A DNA stretch of 64,000 nucleotides from Sphingomonas sp. dw_22 (GCF_018449795.1 NZ_JAAVVE010000012.1:36692-100691), one strand, 5' to 3'; positions 1 through 8,860 are shown, counted from the stretch's first letter. Program-made: numbers and translations. Notes: generated by a model not told the origin, from the letters alone.

Positions 1-127
1 GCACCGGCAGCAGCCACAGCGCATAGGCCATGTGCGCCCCGAACGCCTTGCGCACCGGGCCGCGGATCGCCAGCACCAGCAGCATCAGCAGCGTGGTGGC
101 GACGAAGGTCTCGATCGCCCAGCTCAT
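1..127 (-). CDS. BlaR1/MecR1-type M56 sensor metallopeptidase, N-terminal fragment (runs off window)
   Basis: Only the first 42 residues are inside the window. They begin MSWAIETFVATTLLMLLVLA, giving one hydrophobic helix, then a short basic stretch (IRGPVRKA) and the start of a second helix. This is how BlaR1-like antirepressor proteases begin: an N-terminal membrane bundle carrying an M56 zinc peptidase. The start codon overlaps the stop of the upstream BlaI-type repressor by four bases (ATGA), so the two are translationally coupled, the standard BlaI-BlaR order. The family assignment rests mainly on this context; the catalytic HEXXH motif lies outside the window. Confidence 0.7.
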   Translation of the reverse strand, partial: MSWAIETFVATTLLMLLVLAIRGPVRKAFGAHMAYALWLLPV

Positions 128-492
128 TGCTTGAGATCCTTCAGCAGGGCTTCGATCTCGGCGATGTCCTGGTCGGTGATCTCGTCGCGCTCGGCGAGAT
201 GCGCGACCAGCGGCGTCAGGCGTCCGCCGAACAGCCGGTCCATCAGCTTGCGCGATTCGCCGGCGACATAGTCGGCCCGCTGGACGAGCGGGCGATAGAG
301 GTAGCGCCGCCCCTCTTCCTGATGCGCGATGATCGACTTGGCGAGCAGCCGCCCGAGCAGGGTCTTGACCGTATTGGCGCTCCAGTCGCGCTCGGCGGGA
401 ACCCGCTCGGCGACTTCCTGCGCGGTGAGCGGGGACTCTTCCCAGAGCACCTCCATCACGGCATGCTCTGCATCGCTGATCCGTTCGGCCAT
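124..492 (-). CDS. BlaI/MecI/CopY-family transcriptional repressor
   Basis: A 122-residue protein of normal BlaI length. Residues 5-70 form the winged helix (ISDAEHAVMEVLW, then a recognition region around SANTVKTLLGRLLAKS and a wing EEGRRYLYRP), followed by a C-terminal dimerisation helix region. Such repressors bind TAC-N4-GTA dyads and are cleaved or inactivated when a partner M56 membrane protease senses its signal. That partner follows directly with an ATGA overlap. Two matching dyads lie just upstream of the start, supporting autoregulation. No beta-lactamase gene is seen on the visible side, so the target genes are unknown and could be beyond the left edge. Confidence 0.9.
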   Translation of the reverse strand: MAERISDAEHAVMEVLWEESPLTAQEVAERVPAERDWSANTVKTLLGRLLAKSIIAHQEEGRRYLYRPLVQRADYVAGESRKLMDRLFGGRLTPLVAHLAERDEITDQDIAEIEALLKDLKQ

Positions 493-505
493 GTCATCCC
501 TCTCT

Positions 506-542
506 GACTACGTGTGTAATCACCTCGATTACGTCTGTAGTC
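506..542. promoter_or_regulatory. Double BlaI-type operator
   Basis: Two 16-bp sites face each other, GACTACGTGTGTAATC (506-521) and GATTACGTCTGTAGTC (527-542). Each contains TAC-N4-GTA, the core recognised by BlaI/MecI repressors, and the second is close to the reverse complement of the first. They lie 13 bases upstream of the repressor start, where a promoter would be expected. Binding is inferred. Confidence 0.65.
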
Positions 543-663
543 AATAGCGTGAACGATGGCTGAACGACGCGTTTCAGGAAGCCCCGTCCAGCGCCGGGCC
601 GCACGGATTCCGCGACGGCATTCGCCTCTTCAATCCGCGCAGCCGCGTGATAGGAGGGAGCCC

Positions 664-2070
664 ATGCAAGTCTATGCGATCGACGCCAGCTTCGTCTCCG
701 GCCAGCCCTTCACCATCGGCGTCCAGCCCAGTTCGAGCTTCGCGGTGGCGCTCTACGCCCAGGGCGGCGGCGAGCGGCTGGAAAAGTTCGGCAAAGTCTC
801 GCCGGTCGCGACCGAGAACGTCACCTATGGCGAGCACGAGAACGGCTTCGTGTTCGTCTCGGGCGAGAGCAGCGCGCCGACCGGCTACGACCAGGACTGG
901 TCCTGGCCCAGGATCACGCTGGTGCCGGACACCTCTTCGATTCCCAGCGGCGCCTATGCCGTCATCGCCTATGAAGTCGATGCCGACGGCCAGCCGACGA
1001 CGCCGCTCGGCGAGCGCTGCAAGGCCGGCGCGCCGATCCACGGATCCCCGCCCGATAGCGACAATATGGCGCTGGTCGTCTGCCGCCCGCGCGAGGCGGG
1101 CGCAGCGATCGCCTATGTCATCCCGATCGCCACCTATCAGGCGTACAACTCGACCGGCGGCGGCTGTTTCTACGACGACCTGATCCACAAGACGACACCG
1201 CAATGGAAGGTGAGCCTGTTGCGTCCGGGCGGCGGCCTGGGCGCGCAGCAGGGCGAGCCGCCCGATCCCTATGACCTGACCTCGCCGCGCCAGCAATTCA
1301 CCCATTGGGACGCCAGGTTCATCCGCTGGCTGGCCGCCTGGGGCACCGCCTGCGATTTCTACACCGACATGGACCTGCATTCAGGGCAACTCGATCTCGG
1401 CGCCTACAAGTGCATGCTGAGCGTCGGGCACCACGAATATTGGAGCGCCGCCATGCGCGGCGCGGTCGCGCGCTTCCTGGCGGGCGGCGGCAACCTCGCG
1501 GTGTTCAGCGGCAATACCTGCTTCCGGCCGGTCGATTTCGGCGCGCCCGGCACAGCGGAGCATATGAAGGTGGTCAACAAGCTCGCCGACCAATGGCCCG
1601 ATCACAACGAATCCGACCTGCTGGGGCTGAGCTACGGCTTCGGCGGCGGCAGATGGGGCGATTGGGAGCCGGGCGCAGGCTGGACCAACACCGCCCGCGA
1701 TCCGATCGGCTTCACCGTGCGCGACGCGGGGCACTGGGCGTTCGCCGGCTGCGGGCTGGCGGATGGGCAGAGTTTCGGCACCGAAGACCGGCTGATCGGC
1801 TATGAGGTCGATGGCGTGCCGAGCGTTCCCAACGGCTTCCACGTCCTCGCCGATACCGTGCGGCTGGACGGGTGGGATATGGGCGGCGCCGGGGCGATGG
1901 GCATCCATGGCGCCGAAAGCGGCTCCGGCCCCAAAGCCGGCCTGGTCTTCAACAGCGGAACGACCGATTGGGTGCGCGTCCTCACCGATCGCGACGCATC
2001 GGCCCATGCCGTGGTGTCGCGTATCACCGCCAATGTGCTGGAGGCGTTTACAGGCCAGCCAGCGGAATAG
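664..2070 (+). CDS. N,N-dimethylformamidase large-subunit-like protein
   Basis: A 468-residue protein. The start is placed at the ATG preceded by AGGAGGG; the frame is open further upstream but that part is an arginine-rich, non-protein-like stretch. It resembles the C-terminal catalytic half of the N,N-dimethylformamidase beta subunit: an N-terminal beta-rich lectin-like part, a motif YQAYNSTGGGCFY near residue 160, VGHHEYWS near 254 and SGNTCFRPV near 282. The real enzyme is about 760 residues and needs a small alpha subunit; neither the missing N-terminal half nor a small subunit is present here. Function is therefore unproven. It could be an amidase-fold protein acting on another substrate. 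It lies next to, and divergent from, the BlaI operon. Confidence 0.7.
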   Translation: MQVYAIDASFVSGQPFTIGVQPSSSFAVALYAQGGGERLEKFGKVSPVATENVTYGEHENGFVFVSGESSAPTGYDQDWSWPRITLVPDTSSIPSGAYAVIAYEVDADGQPTTPLGERCKAGAPIHGSPPDSDNMALVVCRPREAGAAIAYVIPIATYQAYNSTGGGCFYDDLIHKTTPQWKVSLLRPGGGLGAQQGEPPDPYDLTSPRQQFTHWDARFIRWLAAWGTACDFYTDMDLHSGQLDLGAYKCMLSVGHHEYWSAAMRGAVARFLAGGGNLAVFSGNTCFRPVDFGAPGTAEHMKVVNKLADQWPDHNESDLLGLSYGFGGGRWGDWEPGAGWTNTARDPIGFTVRDAGHWAFAGCGLADGQSFGTEDRLIGYEVDGVPSVPNGFHVLADTVRLDGWDMGGAGAMGIHGAESGSGPKAGLVFNSGTTDWVRVLTDRDASAHAVVSRITANVLEAFTGQPAE

Positions 2071-2161
2071 CCGGAAAACTGTCGGATACGCTTACAGGTA
2101 CGGGGCCTGGTTAATTCCCGCTAACCACGAAGCCCCGCGGAAAACCGCCACTCGGCGGAAC

Positions 2162-2177
2162 TGGCACGCCGCCTGCA
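2162..2177 (+). promoter_or_regulatory. Candidate sigma-54 (-24/-12) promoter element
   Basis: TGGCACGCCGCCTGCA carries the invariant GG and GC separated by ten bases, close to the TGGCAC-N5-TTGCA consensus. No gene follows on this strand for over a kilobase, so it may be fortuitous or drive an unannotated RNA. Confidence 0.2.
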
Positions 2178-2307
2178 AAGTATCAGGCACCCGAGCGTTT
2201 CTACGCTTCATAGGGCGGGTCGATGCTCCAACCGGTCTCGCATCGGCCCGCCCGCACCGGGTTTTCCCCAGATCAGAATATGCGGAAGCCGCCGCTCCCC
2301 ACCACGC

Positions 2308-2390
2308 GTCATCCCCGCGCAGGCGAGGATCCAGAGTCCCAAGGGATTTGCTTCGTTACCCTGGATCCCCGCCTGCGCGGGGATTACGAC
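2308..2390. repeat. Dispersed intergenic palindromic repeat
   Basis: Left arm 2308-2334 begins GTCATCCCCGCGCAGGCG; right arm 2361-2390 is its near-perfect reverse complement ending GCGCGGGGATTACGAC. The arms are about 27 bases and the spacer 26. This cytosine-rich palindrome type is widespread between genes of sphingomonads and relatives. It lies between the convergent dimethylformamidase-like gene and grxD and could act as a bidirectional terminator. Confidence 0.7.
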
Positions 2391-2410
2391 TTGAGGGTCG
2401 GACCAAAATA

Positions 2411-2743
<333 letters not shown>

Positions 2744-2749
2744 TTGGGC

Positions 2750-2989
2750 TCACTCCTCGATGGGCGCTTCGGTGGTGAGCTGGAGCGCGTGGAGCACGCC
2801 GCCCATGCGCCCACCGAGGGCCGCATATACTGCCTGATGCTGCCGCACGCGCGGCATCCCCCGGAACATGGGGGCGACGACCCGCGCTGCATAGTGGTCG
2901 CCGTCACCGGCGAGATCGGTGATCTCGATATGGGCATCGGGAATGCCCGCGCGGATCAGCGCCTCGATATCGGCGGCGGCCATCGGCAT
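2750..2989 (-). CDS. BolA/IbaG-family protein
   Basis: A 79-residue protein starting MPMAAADIEALI. The frame continues upstream but only as a shadow of the preceding gene. The BolA fold spans nearly the whole protein, with GDHYAARVVAPMFRGM and the conserved VRQHQAVYAALGGRM segment that contributes the histidine used for cluster binding with a Grx4 partner. Its ATG shares one base with the stop codon of the preceding DUF1476 gene (TAATG), and grxD follows six bases later. BolA-Grx4 pairs act in iron-sulfur handling and stress signalling; a specific role here is inferred from the operon. Confidence 0.9.
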   Translation of the reverse strand: MPMAAADIEALIRAGIPDAHIEITDLAGDGDHYAARVVAPMFRGMPRVRQHQAVYAALGGRMGGVLHALQLTTEAPIEE

Positions 2990-3312
2990 TACTTGGATTC
3001 CATCAACTGGCGGCGGGCCTCGACGGTCTGCTCGCTGATCGCGCGGCGCACGGTGGCGTCGTCGATCTCGATGCCGGCGGCGAGCAGGTCGCCCAGGAGC
3101 TTGCGGATCACGTCCTCGTCGCCCGCTTCCTCGAAATCGGCCCGGACCACTGCCTTGGCATAGGCATCGGTCTCTTCCGGGGTCAGGCCCATCTTCGCCG
3201 CCGCCCATTGGCCGAGCAGCCGGTTGCGCCGCGCGATCACGCGGAACGCCATATCCTCGTCACGCGCATATTGCGCCTCGAACGCCCGCTCGCGATCGTC
3301 GAATGTGGTCAT
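2989..3312 (-). CDS. DUF1476 family protein
   Basis: A 107-residue charged protein, MTTFDDRERAFEAQYARDED, matching the alphaproteobacterial DUF1476 family in length and in the conserved opening (DDRERAFE..YA.DE). The interior ATG was chosen because homology begins there; 29 upstream codons are unlikely. The protein is helical, soluble and without a signal peptide. A member of this family in Paracoccus (zeta subunit) inhibits the F1-ATPase; whether this copy does so is unknown. It is the first gene of the operon with bolA and grxD and is translationally coupled to bolA. Confidence 0.85.
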   Translation of the reverse strand: MTTFDDRERAFEAQYARDEDMAFRVIARRNRLLGQWAAAKMGLTPEETDAYAKAVVRADFEEAGDEDVIRKLLGDLLAAGIEIDDATVRRAISEQTVEARRQLMESK

Positions 3313-3472
3313 GAAAAGCCCCTTGATTACGTTTCCGCCGAGATAGGAGGGGTGACGGCGCGTGGCAACGGCCGATCGAAGACCACACCGGAGCAACATA
3401 AACGCCTCGCCCCGCCAGAAGCCGGCCGCACCCTGCTATATATAGGCTAGTCAGGCAGCAACGAGTGCATTC

Positions 3473-3793
3473 ATGACCTTGAACAGCGGTAATTCAATGG
3501 CTCTGGGCGGCCTCATGGCAGGCACGCGGCAGCCCGCGTCACGGCAGGCAAGCGCCCCGAAGCTCGACGATGCCAGCGAGGCGTTTCTTGCGGAAGCGAA
3601 GAAGTCACCGATCGAACGCATCCAGGATTCGATCCTGAAGAAGCATAATTTGACGAAAGAGGCTTTCGAGCAATTGCCGGCCAGCGAGCAGGCCTCGATC
3701 CAGAAAGAGATCGAAGACACGGTGAAACAATGGACCAAGGGCGCGAAGCCCGGCGCGGCCCCCACCGGCATGAACGCAAACGTACTCGCCTGA
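3473..3793 (+). CDS. Small conserved hypothetical protein
   Basis: A 106-residue protein with a low-complexity N-terminus (about 30 residues rich in Ala, Ser, Gly) and a helical charged core: SPIERIQDSILKKHNLTKE then LPASEQASIQKEIEDTVKQ. The core looks like a two- or three-helix domain seen in unannotated sphingomonad proteins; no function is recognised. No signal peptide or membrane helix. The Shine-Dalgarno is weak for this ATG, and an internal ATG at 3497 is an alternative. A TATATAT stretch about 35 bases upstream may be its promoter. It stands alone between two oppositely oriented units. Confidence 0.65.
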   Translation: MTLNSGNSMALGGLMAGTRQPASRQASAPKLDDASEAFLAEAKKSPIERIQDSILKKHNLTKEAFEQLPASEQASIQKEIEDTVKQWTKGAKPGAAPTGMNANVLA

Positions 3794-3936
3794 TTCGCGT
3801 ACCGAGGCGCGGTGAGCTGGGAGGCTGGGAGAGCCGCTAGAGGTGTGAGGGGCTCGCTCGCGGAAGAGTGGCCCCCGGCACTTCGGCCGGGTCACGAAAG
3901 AAGGCGGGTCCATCGTGACTAAAATTCTCGATCGTC

Positions 3937-4938
3937 CTAGCCCGCCACCCGCACCACCAGCTTCCCGATAGCACCCCGTGCCGCCATCTTCGCGATCGCC
4001 TTGCCGCCGTCCGCCAGCGCGAAGACCTCGGTGACGCGCGGCGCAATCCGCCCCTCGTCCCATAGCCGAAAGAGGTGCTCGACATGCGCCTGGTTCGCCT
4101 TCGGGTCGCGCGCCGCGAAGGCGCCCCAGAACACGCCGCACACGTCGCAGCTCTTGAGCAGGGTCAGGTTGAGCGGCAGCTTCGGGATGCCCGCCGGGAA
4201 GCCGACGACCAGATAGCGCCCTTCCCAGCCGATCGCGCGCAGCGCCGGCTCGGCATAGTCGCCGCCCACCGGATCGTAGATCACGTCCGCGCCCGCCGGG
4301 CCGACAGCGGCCTTGAACTGCTCGGCCAGCGCCCGGGACTGGTCCTTGTCGAACGGCGCGCGGGGATAGACGATCGTGCGATCCGCGCCCGCCGCCCTCG
4401 CCGCCTCGGCCTTCTCCTCGGACGATACCGCCGCGACCACCGTCGCGCCGAACGCCTTGCCCAGCTCGATCGCCGCCAGCCCCACGCCGCCCGCCGCGCC
4501 CAGCACCAGCAAGGTCTGCCCCTCGCGCAGATGCCCGCGATCAAGCAGCGCGTGGATCGTCGTGGCATAGGTCAGCAGCAGCGCCGCGCCCTCCTCGAAG
4601 CTGCGCCCCTCGGGCAGGCGGAACAGCCGCGCCGCCTCGATCACCAGCTTCTCGGCAAGTCCGCCATGGCCCGGCACCGCGATCACCGCATCGCCCGGCG
4701 CCCAGCCGGTCACACCCTCGCCCACCGCCTCGATCACGCCGGCGATCTCGCCGCCCGGCGCGAAAGGGCGCGGCGGCTTGAACTGGTATCGGTCCTCGAT
4801 GATGAGCACGTCGGGATAGTTGATCGCGCAGGCCTTCACCGCGACCAATACTTGGCCCTTGCCCGGCACGGGATCGGGCAATTCCTCGACGCTTAGAGTT
4901 TCAGGTCCGCCCGGCGCCTTCGACAGCAATGCCCTCAT
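3937..4938 (-). CDS. NADPH:quinone oxidoreductase-type medium-chain dehydrogenase/reductase
   Basis: 333 residues. A GroES-like N-terminal half ([20 protein letters not shown], residues 35-55) precedes a Rossmann domain with [19 protein letters not shown] near 145-165. It lacks the cysteine/histidine zinc ligands of alcohol dehydrogenases, so it belongs to the zinc-independent quinone reductase branch, which transfers hydride from NADPH to quinones or enones. The start overlaps the 3' end of leuD by 38 bases on the same strand, so it probably reads from the leu transcript. Substrate is unknown. A decayed C-terminal piece of a similar enzyme occurs near 48.0-48.2 kb. Confidence 0.85.
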   Translation of the reverse strand: MRALLSKAPGGPETLSVEELPDPVPGKGQVLVAVKACAINYPDVLIIEDRYQFKPPRPFAPGGEIAGVIEAVGEGVTGWAPGDAVIAVPGHGGLAEKLVIEAARLFRLPEGRSFEEGAALLLTYATTIHALLDRGHLREGQTLLVLGAAGGVGLAAIELGKAFGATVVAAVSSEEKAEAARAAGADRTIVYPRAPFDKDQSRALAEQFKAAVGPAGADVIYDPVGGDYAEPALRAIGWEGRYLVVGFPAGIPKLPLNLTLLKSCDVCGVFWGAFAARDPKANQAHVEHLFRLWDEGRIAPRVTEVFALADGGKAIAKMAARGAIGKLVVRVAG

Positions 4939-5530
4939 GCCCGCCTCCTACAGCGATCCACGGGCGCGCATCGGCCACCGCGGATTCGTATTTCGAAATC
5001 GCGGTATCTCTTGCCAGCGTCAGGCCGATCTCGTCCAGCCCCTGGAGCAGACATTCACGGCGGAAGGGATCGAGCTCGAAGGTGAAGCGATCCTGGAAGG
5101 GCGTGGTGACGGTCATCGTCTCCAGGTCGACGGTGATCTCGTCGGTCCTCGCGACCTCCACCAGCCGATCGACCGCCTCCTGCGGCAAAACGACCGTGAC
5201 GATGCCGTTCTTGAAGGCGTTGCCCGAGAAGATGTCGGAGAAGCTCGGCGCGATCACCGCCTTGATGCCCATGTCGCCCAGCGCCCAGGCGGCATGTTCG
5301 CGGCTCGATCCGCAGCCGAAATTCTCGCCCGCGATCAGCACCGGCGCACCGGTATAGCGGGGGTCGTCGAAGATATTGCCCGGCTGGGCGCGCACCGTCT
5401 CGAACGCGCCCTTGCCCATCCCCTCGCGCGTCGTGGTCTTCAGCCAGTGCGCGGGGATGATGATGTCGGTATCGATATTCTTGGCGCCCCACGGATAGGC
5501 GCGCCCTTCCACCTGGCGAACCGGATCCAT
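4901..5530 (-). CDS. leuD: 3-isopropylmalate dehydratase small subunit
   Basis: 209 residues. LeuD swivel-domain features are clear: [15 protein letters not shown], then [16 protein letters not shown] containing the substrate-binding GSSREHA motif, and a C-terminal [17 protein letters not shown]. Together with LeuC it isomerises 2-isopropylmalate to 3-isopropylmalate in leucine biosynthesis. The normal protein ends shortly after RPWI; here about 20 extra residues ([17 protein letters not shown]) run into the start of the next gene, giving the 38-base overlap. leuC lies upstream, separated by a gap that holds a small secreted-peptide ORF. Confidence 0.95.
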   Translation of the reverse strand: MDPVRQVEGRAYPWGAKNIDTDIIIPAHWLKTTTREGMGKGAFETVRAQPGNIFDDPRYTGAPVLIAGENFGCGSSREHAAWALGDMGIKAVIAPSFSDIFSGNAFKNGIVTVVLPQEAVDRLVEVARTDEITVDLETMTVTTPFQDRFTFELDPFRRECLLQGLDEIGLTLARDTAISKYESAVADARPWIAVGGGHEGIAVEGAGRT

Positions 5531-5639
5531 CAGCGCGAACCCCTGCTAAAATGTGCGATCTTCCGGGAAACAGAATCCCCGGGGCGCGAAGGCATCGCGC
5601 CCTGCGTTCCAGCCCTGCCCCAGCCGATCGTCGCGACGC

Positions 5640-5777
5640 TCAGCGCGTCCTTGCAAGGATCTTGGCCGAAGGAAGGGTCTTGGCCGGTGCCTCGGCCCGC
5701 GGATATGCACTGGCATAAGCCGCCGCGAGCCCGCTCAGCACGGTCGCGGTAATCAACGCCACTAGCGCCCGTTTCAT
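5640..5777 (-). CDS. Putative 45-residue secreted peptide between leuC and leuD
   Basis: This ORF translates as MKRALVALITATVLSGLAAA followed by a short mature part of about 22 residues ending KILARTR. Two basic residues, a hydrophobic core and an AYA-S-AYP junction form a convincing signal peptide. It begins three bases after the leuC stop (TGAGAAATG) with an AAGGGA Shine-Dalgarno inside the end of leuC, as expected of a translated gene in the operon. The mature part is rich in Ala, Pro, Lys and Arg and has no known domain. Function unknown. The remaining 109 bases before leuD show nothing further. Confidence 0.5.
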   Translation of the reverse strand: MKRALVALITATVLSGLAAAYASAYPRAEAPAKTLPSAKILARTR

Positions 5778-5780
5778 TTC

Positions 5781-7232
5781 TCATCCCTTTTGGCCGCCGC
5801 CGGTCATTAGATCTCTGACGTCGGTTAGCCGCCCGGTGACCGCCGCCGCCGCCGCCATTGCCGGCGAAACGAGATGCGTGCGGGCTCCAGGCCCTTGTCT
5901 TCCTACGAAATTTCGATTCGAAGTGGAAGCACAACGTTCGCCGGCCGGAACCTTGTCCGGATTCATCGCCAGGCACATCGAGCAGCCGGGCTCGCGCCAT
6001 TCGAAGCCAGCCTCCACGAAGATGCGATCGAGCCCCTCCGCCTCGGCCTGAAGCTTGACCAGTCCGGAGCCCGGAACGATCAGCGCCTGGCGGATGCGAT
6101 CCGCGACATGGCGCCCCTCCACCACCGCCGCAGCAGCGCGCAGATCCTCGATCCGGCTGTTGGTGCAGGAGCCGATGAAGACATGCTCGATGGCGATGTC
6201 CTGCATCGCCGTGCCGGCGGAAAGCCCCATATAATCGAGCGAGCGCCTGGCCGCCTCGCGCTTCGAGGGATCGGCGAAGCTGTCCGGATCGGGCACCGCG
6301 CCGGTGATCTGCACCACGTCCTCGGGGCTGGTGCCCCAGGTGAGCGACGGGGCGATGTCACTCGCGGAAAGCTTCACCACCTTGTCGTAGACAGCATTGG
6401 TATCGGTCGGCAGCGTCTTCCAATAGGCGACGGCCTTGTCCCAATCGGCGCCGTGGGGCGCCATCGGGCGGCCCTTGAGGTATGCGAAAGTCGTCTCGTC
6501 CGGCGCGATCAGGCCCGAGCGCGCCCCGCCCTCGATCGACATGTTGGAGACGGTCAGCCGCCCTTCCAGCGACATCGCCCGGATCACCTCGCCGGTGAAC
6601 TCGATGACATAGCCGGTGCCGCCCGCCGCGCCGATCTTGCCGATGATCGCCAGTACGACGTCCTTGGGGCTGACGGCGAAGCCCAAAGTCCCGTCGACGC
6701 GGACCTCCATCGTCTTCGACTGGCCGAGCAGCAGCGTCTGCGTCGCCAGCACATGCTCGACTTCGCTGGTGCCGATGCCGAACGCCAGCGCCCCCAGCGC
6801 GCCATGCGCCGAAGTGTGGCTGTCGCCGCAGACCAGGGTGGCGCCCGGCAAGGTGAAGCCCTGTTCCGGCCCCACGACATGGACGATCCCCTGCCGCACA
6901 TCGAGCGCGTCGAAATAGGGCACGCCATAGTCGGCGACATTGGTCCGGAGGGCCGAAAGCTGCCCCGCGCTCGCCGGATCGGCGATCGGCAGCGCATGCC
7001 CCTCGACATCCGCGCGCGCGGTGGTGGGCAGGTTGTGATCGGGCACCGCAAGCGTGAGGTCGGGCCGGCGCACCGGACGCCCGGCGGCGCGGAGCCCCGC
7101 GAATGCCTGGGGGCTGGTCACCTCATGGACGAGGTGACGATCGATATAGATCAGGCAGGTGCCGTCGTCGCGGCGCTCGACCACGTGATCGGCCCAGATC
7201 TTCTCATAGAGCGTGAGGGGTTTGCTCGCCAT
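5781..7232 (-). CDS. leuC: 3-isopropylmalate dehydratase large subunit
   Basis: 483 residues, normal for LeuC. It starts [18 protein letters not shown] and has the aconitase-family hallmarks: [19 protein letters not shown] near 135-155, [13 protein letters not shown] near 351, and [13 protein letters not shown] near 414; the three cysteines at about 354, 417 and 420 bind the [4Fe-4S] cluster. With LeuD it performs the second step of leucine biosynthesis. First gene of the leuC - small ORF - leuD - quinone reductase unit, all on the minus strand. leuA and leuB are not in the window. Confidence 0.97.
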   Translation of the reverse strand: MASKPLTLYEKIWADHVVERRDDGTCLIYIDRHLVHEVTSPQAFAGLRAAGRPVRRPDLTLAVPDHNLPTTARADVEGHALPIADPASAGQLSALRTNVADYGVPYFDALDVRQGIVHVVGPEQGFTLPGATLVCGDSHTSAHGALGALAFGIGTSEVEHVLATQTLLLGQSKTMEVRVDGTLGFAVSPKDVVLAIIGKIGAAGGTGYVIEFTGEVIRAMSLEGRLTVSNMSIEGGARSGLIAPDETTFAYLKGRPMAPHGADWDKAVAYWKTLPTDTNAVYDKVVKLSASDIAPSLTWGTSPEDVVQITGAVPDPDSFADPSKREAARRSLDYMGLSAGTAMQDIAIEHVFIGSCTNSRIEDLRAAAAVVEGRHVADRIRQALIVPGSGLVKLQAEAEGLDRIFVEAGFEWREPGCSMCLAMNPDKVPAGERCASTSNRNFVGRQGPGARTHLVSPAMAAAAAVTGRLTDVRDLMTGGGQKG

Positions 7233-7303
7233 GCTGGCGATCTAGGCGAATATTGCGCGCGTGCAACCCGCTCCGCAATTTTGCGTCCCGAAGTTCGGCT
7301 ATC

Positions 7304-7987
7304 TCAGGCCGCCACGGGCAGCGGCGACGCCAGCACTTCCGCCGGATCGTGCGCATCGGCCCATTCGGTGCGGCGCTTGACCCAGGGGTTGAGGAACAGC
7401 GCCGGCAGCTTGAGGAACAGCAGCTCCGAATGGATGAAGGTATCGATCGCATGCTCCCACCATCTGGGATCGCGCTTGCCGTTCGCCTTGAGCCAGCCGT
7501 CATAGGGCGCCCAATGGCTCGGCTCGTCCTTCTCGATGATCTGGAAGATCTTCACCAGCGTCTTGTCGTGGCGGACCAGCGGGTGCCTGAGCAGGATATC
7601 GACCTGGCGATAGCCGCGCTTCTCGGTGAGCGAGATCACCCGGCACAATTTCTCGAACTGGTCGTCCTCGGCGATGATCCGCCGGGTATCGAGATCGTCG
7701 ATCGTGCGGCGGAACATAATCTCGACGAAACGGTCGATATGGCCGCAGGTGCGGTCCACCTTGAGCGGCATCTTGCCCTGGAGCTCGAACCAGCGCTTGA
7801 ACATCACATAATGCTTGCGCTCGTCGGCGCGGTGCCTTTCGATCGAGGCGATCAGCGCATGATCGTCAGGCGCGCGCGCCCGCACCGCATCGAGCACCCG
7901 GTCGATGCTCGTATACCCCCGATGCTCGTTGTAGATATAGATCGAACCCAGCAGGTCCAGATAGCGGGTACGAAACCAGGTCAACAT
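7304..7987 (-). CDS. Ferritin-like diiron-fold protein of unknown function
   Basis: 227 residues, mostly helical. Two metal-binding pairs are visible: E56-R-K-H59 (RADERKHYVMF) and E155-P-S-H158 (EKDEPSHWAPY), with further acidic residues between, as expected of a four-helix-bundle ferritin-like carboxylate-bridged diiron centre. The N-terminus (MLTWFRTRYLDLLGSIYIYN) is amphipathic and aromatic but not a signal peptide. Proteins of this type are seen in sphingomonads without known function; hydroxylase, oxidase or iron handling are possible. It is monocistronic, with leuC downstream on the same strand after 71 bases. Confidence 0.65.
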   Translation of the reverse strand: MLTWFRTRYLDLLGSIYIYNEHRGYTSIDRVLDAVRARAPDDHALIASIERHRADERKHYVMFKRWFELQGKMPLKVDRTCGHIDRFVEIMFRRTIDDLDTRRIIAEDDQFEKLCRVISLTEKRGYRQVDILLRHPLVRHDKTLVKIFQIIEKDEPSHWAPYDGWLKANGKRDPRWWEHAIDTFIHSELLFLKLPALFLNPWVKRRTEWADAHDPAEVLASPLPVAA

Positions 7988-8048
7988 CGCCGGATGCTAC
8001 GCCTCGCCCGGAACAGCGTCAACGCGGACAGCGGTGGTTGGGCGGGTG

Positions 8049-8210
8049 GATTTTGTTCGCGCGACGGCGCAGCGACGCGACGATGTTGTCCGCCGCGATA
8101 GCGGCTGGCGTCATTCAAGCGGTTCAGCGGGAACCGCCGTTTGCGTGACGCAAGCGCTTTCAGCGCAACCTGCAATCGGCGCGTCGCCGCGCCGTCGCGC
8201 GAACAAAATC
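8049..8210. repeat. 162-bp element with about 30-bp terminal inverted repeats
   Basis: Left arm 8049-8080 starts GATTTTGTTCGCGCGACGGC; right arm 8179-8210 ends GCGCGAACAAAATC. The arms match over about 30 bases with one or two differences. The 100-bp centre holds smaller hairpins and no ORF. The right arm abuts the stop codon of the CoA-transferase beta gene. This could be a MITE-like insertion or a large terminator stem. Confidence 0.6.
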
Positions 8211-8860
8211 TAAGCCGCAGCCAGCGCCACCTCGTAATGCGCCGTCGTCTTCGCCGCGACTTCCTCCTCGGTCACGCCCGGCGCCAGCTCGATCAGCCGG
8301 AAGGGCGAACCATGGTCCGGGCGCTGGAACACCGCCAGATCGGTGATGACCATGTCGACCACATTCTTGCCGGTCAGCGGCAGCGTGCATTCGGGGATGA
8401 ACTTGGGATCGCCGTTCTTGGAGACATGCTCCATCACCACGATGATCTTCTTGACGCCCGCGACCAGGTCCATCGCGCCGCCCATGCCCTTGATCATCTT
8501 GCCGGGGATCATCCAGTTGGCGATGTCGCCCGTCTCGCTGACCTCCATCGCGCCGAGCACGGTCAGGTCGATATGCCCGCCGCGGATCATCGCGAAACTG
8601 TCCGCCGAGCTGAAATAGACCGAGCTGGGCAGCTCGCTGATCGTCTGCTTGCCGGCATTGATGAGATCGGGATCGACCTCGTCGTCATAGGGAAACGGCC
8701 CGATGCCGAGCATCCCGTTCTCGGACTGGAGCGTCACCTCCACGCCCTCGGGGATATGGTTCGCCACCAGCGTCGGGATGCCGATACCCAGGTTGACGTA
8801 GAAGCCGTCCTCCAGCTCGCGCGCGGCGCGCGCTGCCATTTCGTCGCGGGTCCAGGACAT
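8210..8860 (-). CDS. scoB: 3-oxoacid CoA-transferase subunit B
   Basis: 216 residues with the family I CoA-transferase beta-subunit pattern: [15 protein letters not shown], then [13 protein letters not shown] with Glu47 as the catalytic residue that forms the glutamyl-CoA thioester, and [15 protein letters not shown] near 95. With subunit A it moves CoA between succinyl-CoA and acetoacetate or a similar 3-oxoacid. The start shares a base with the stop of the HAD lipoprotein gene upstream (TAATG). Subunit A lies beyond that gene, so the two subunits of one enzyme are separated within a coupled operon. The precise acid substrate cannot be read from the sequence. Confidence 0.92.
   Translation of the reverse strand: MSWTRDEMAARAARELEDGFYVNLGIGIPTLVANHIPEGVEVTLQSENGMLGIGPFPYDDEVDPDLINAGKQTISELPSSVYFSSADSFAMIRGGHIDLTVLGAMEVSETGDIANWMIPGKMIKGMGGAMDLVAGVKKIIVVMEHVSKNGDPKFIPECTLPLTGKNVVDMVITDLAVFQRPDHGSPFRLIELAPGVTEEEVAAKTTAHYEVALAAA

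Larger units (their letters stand above)
2071..2410. other. 340-bp intergenic gap between convergent genes
   Basis: No gene was recognised here. The gap holds a sigma-54-like GG-N10-GC element near 2163-2176 and the dispersed palindromic repeat at 2308-2390, both listed separately. Open frames crossing the gap are shadows with arginine/proline-rich translations. Confidence 0.5.

Noticed and set aside
556..663. Longer N-terminus for the dimethylformamidase-like protein
   Set aside because: The extra 36 residues are Arg/Pro-rich without Shine-Dalgarno, whereas AGGAGGG precedes the internal ATG.
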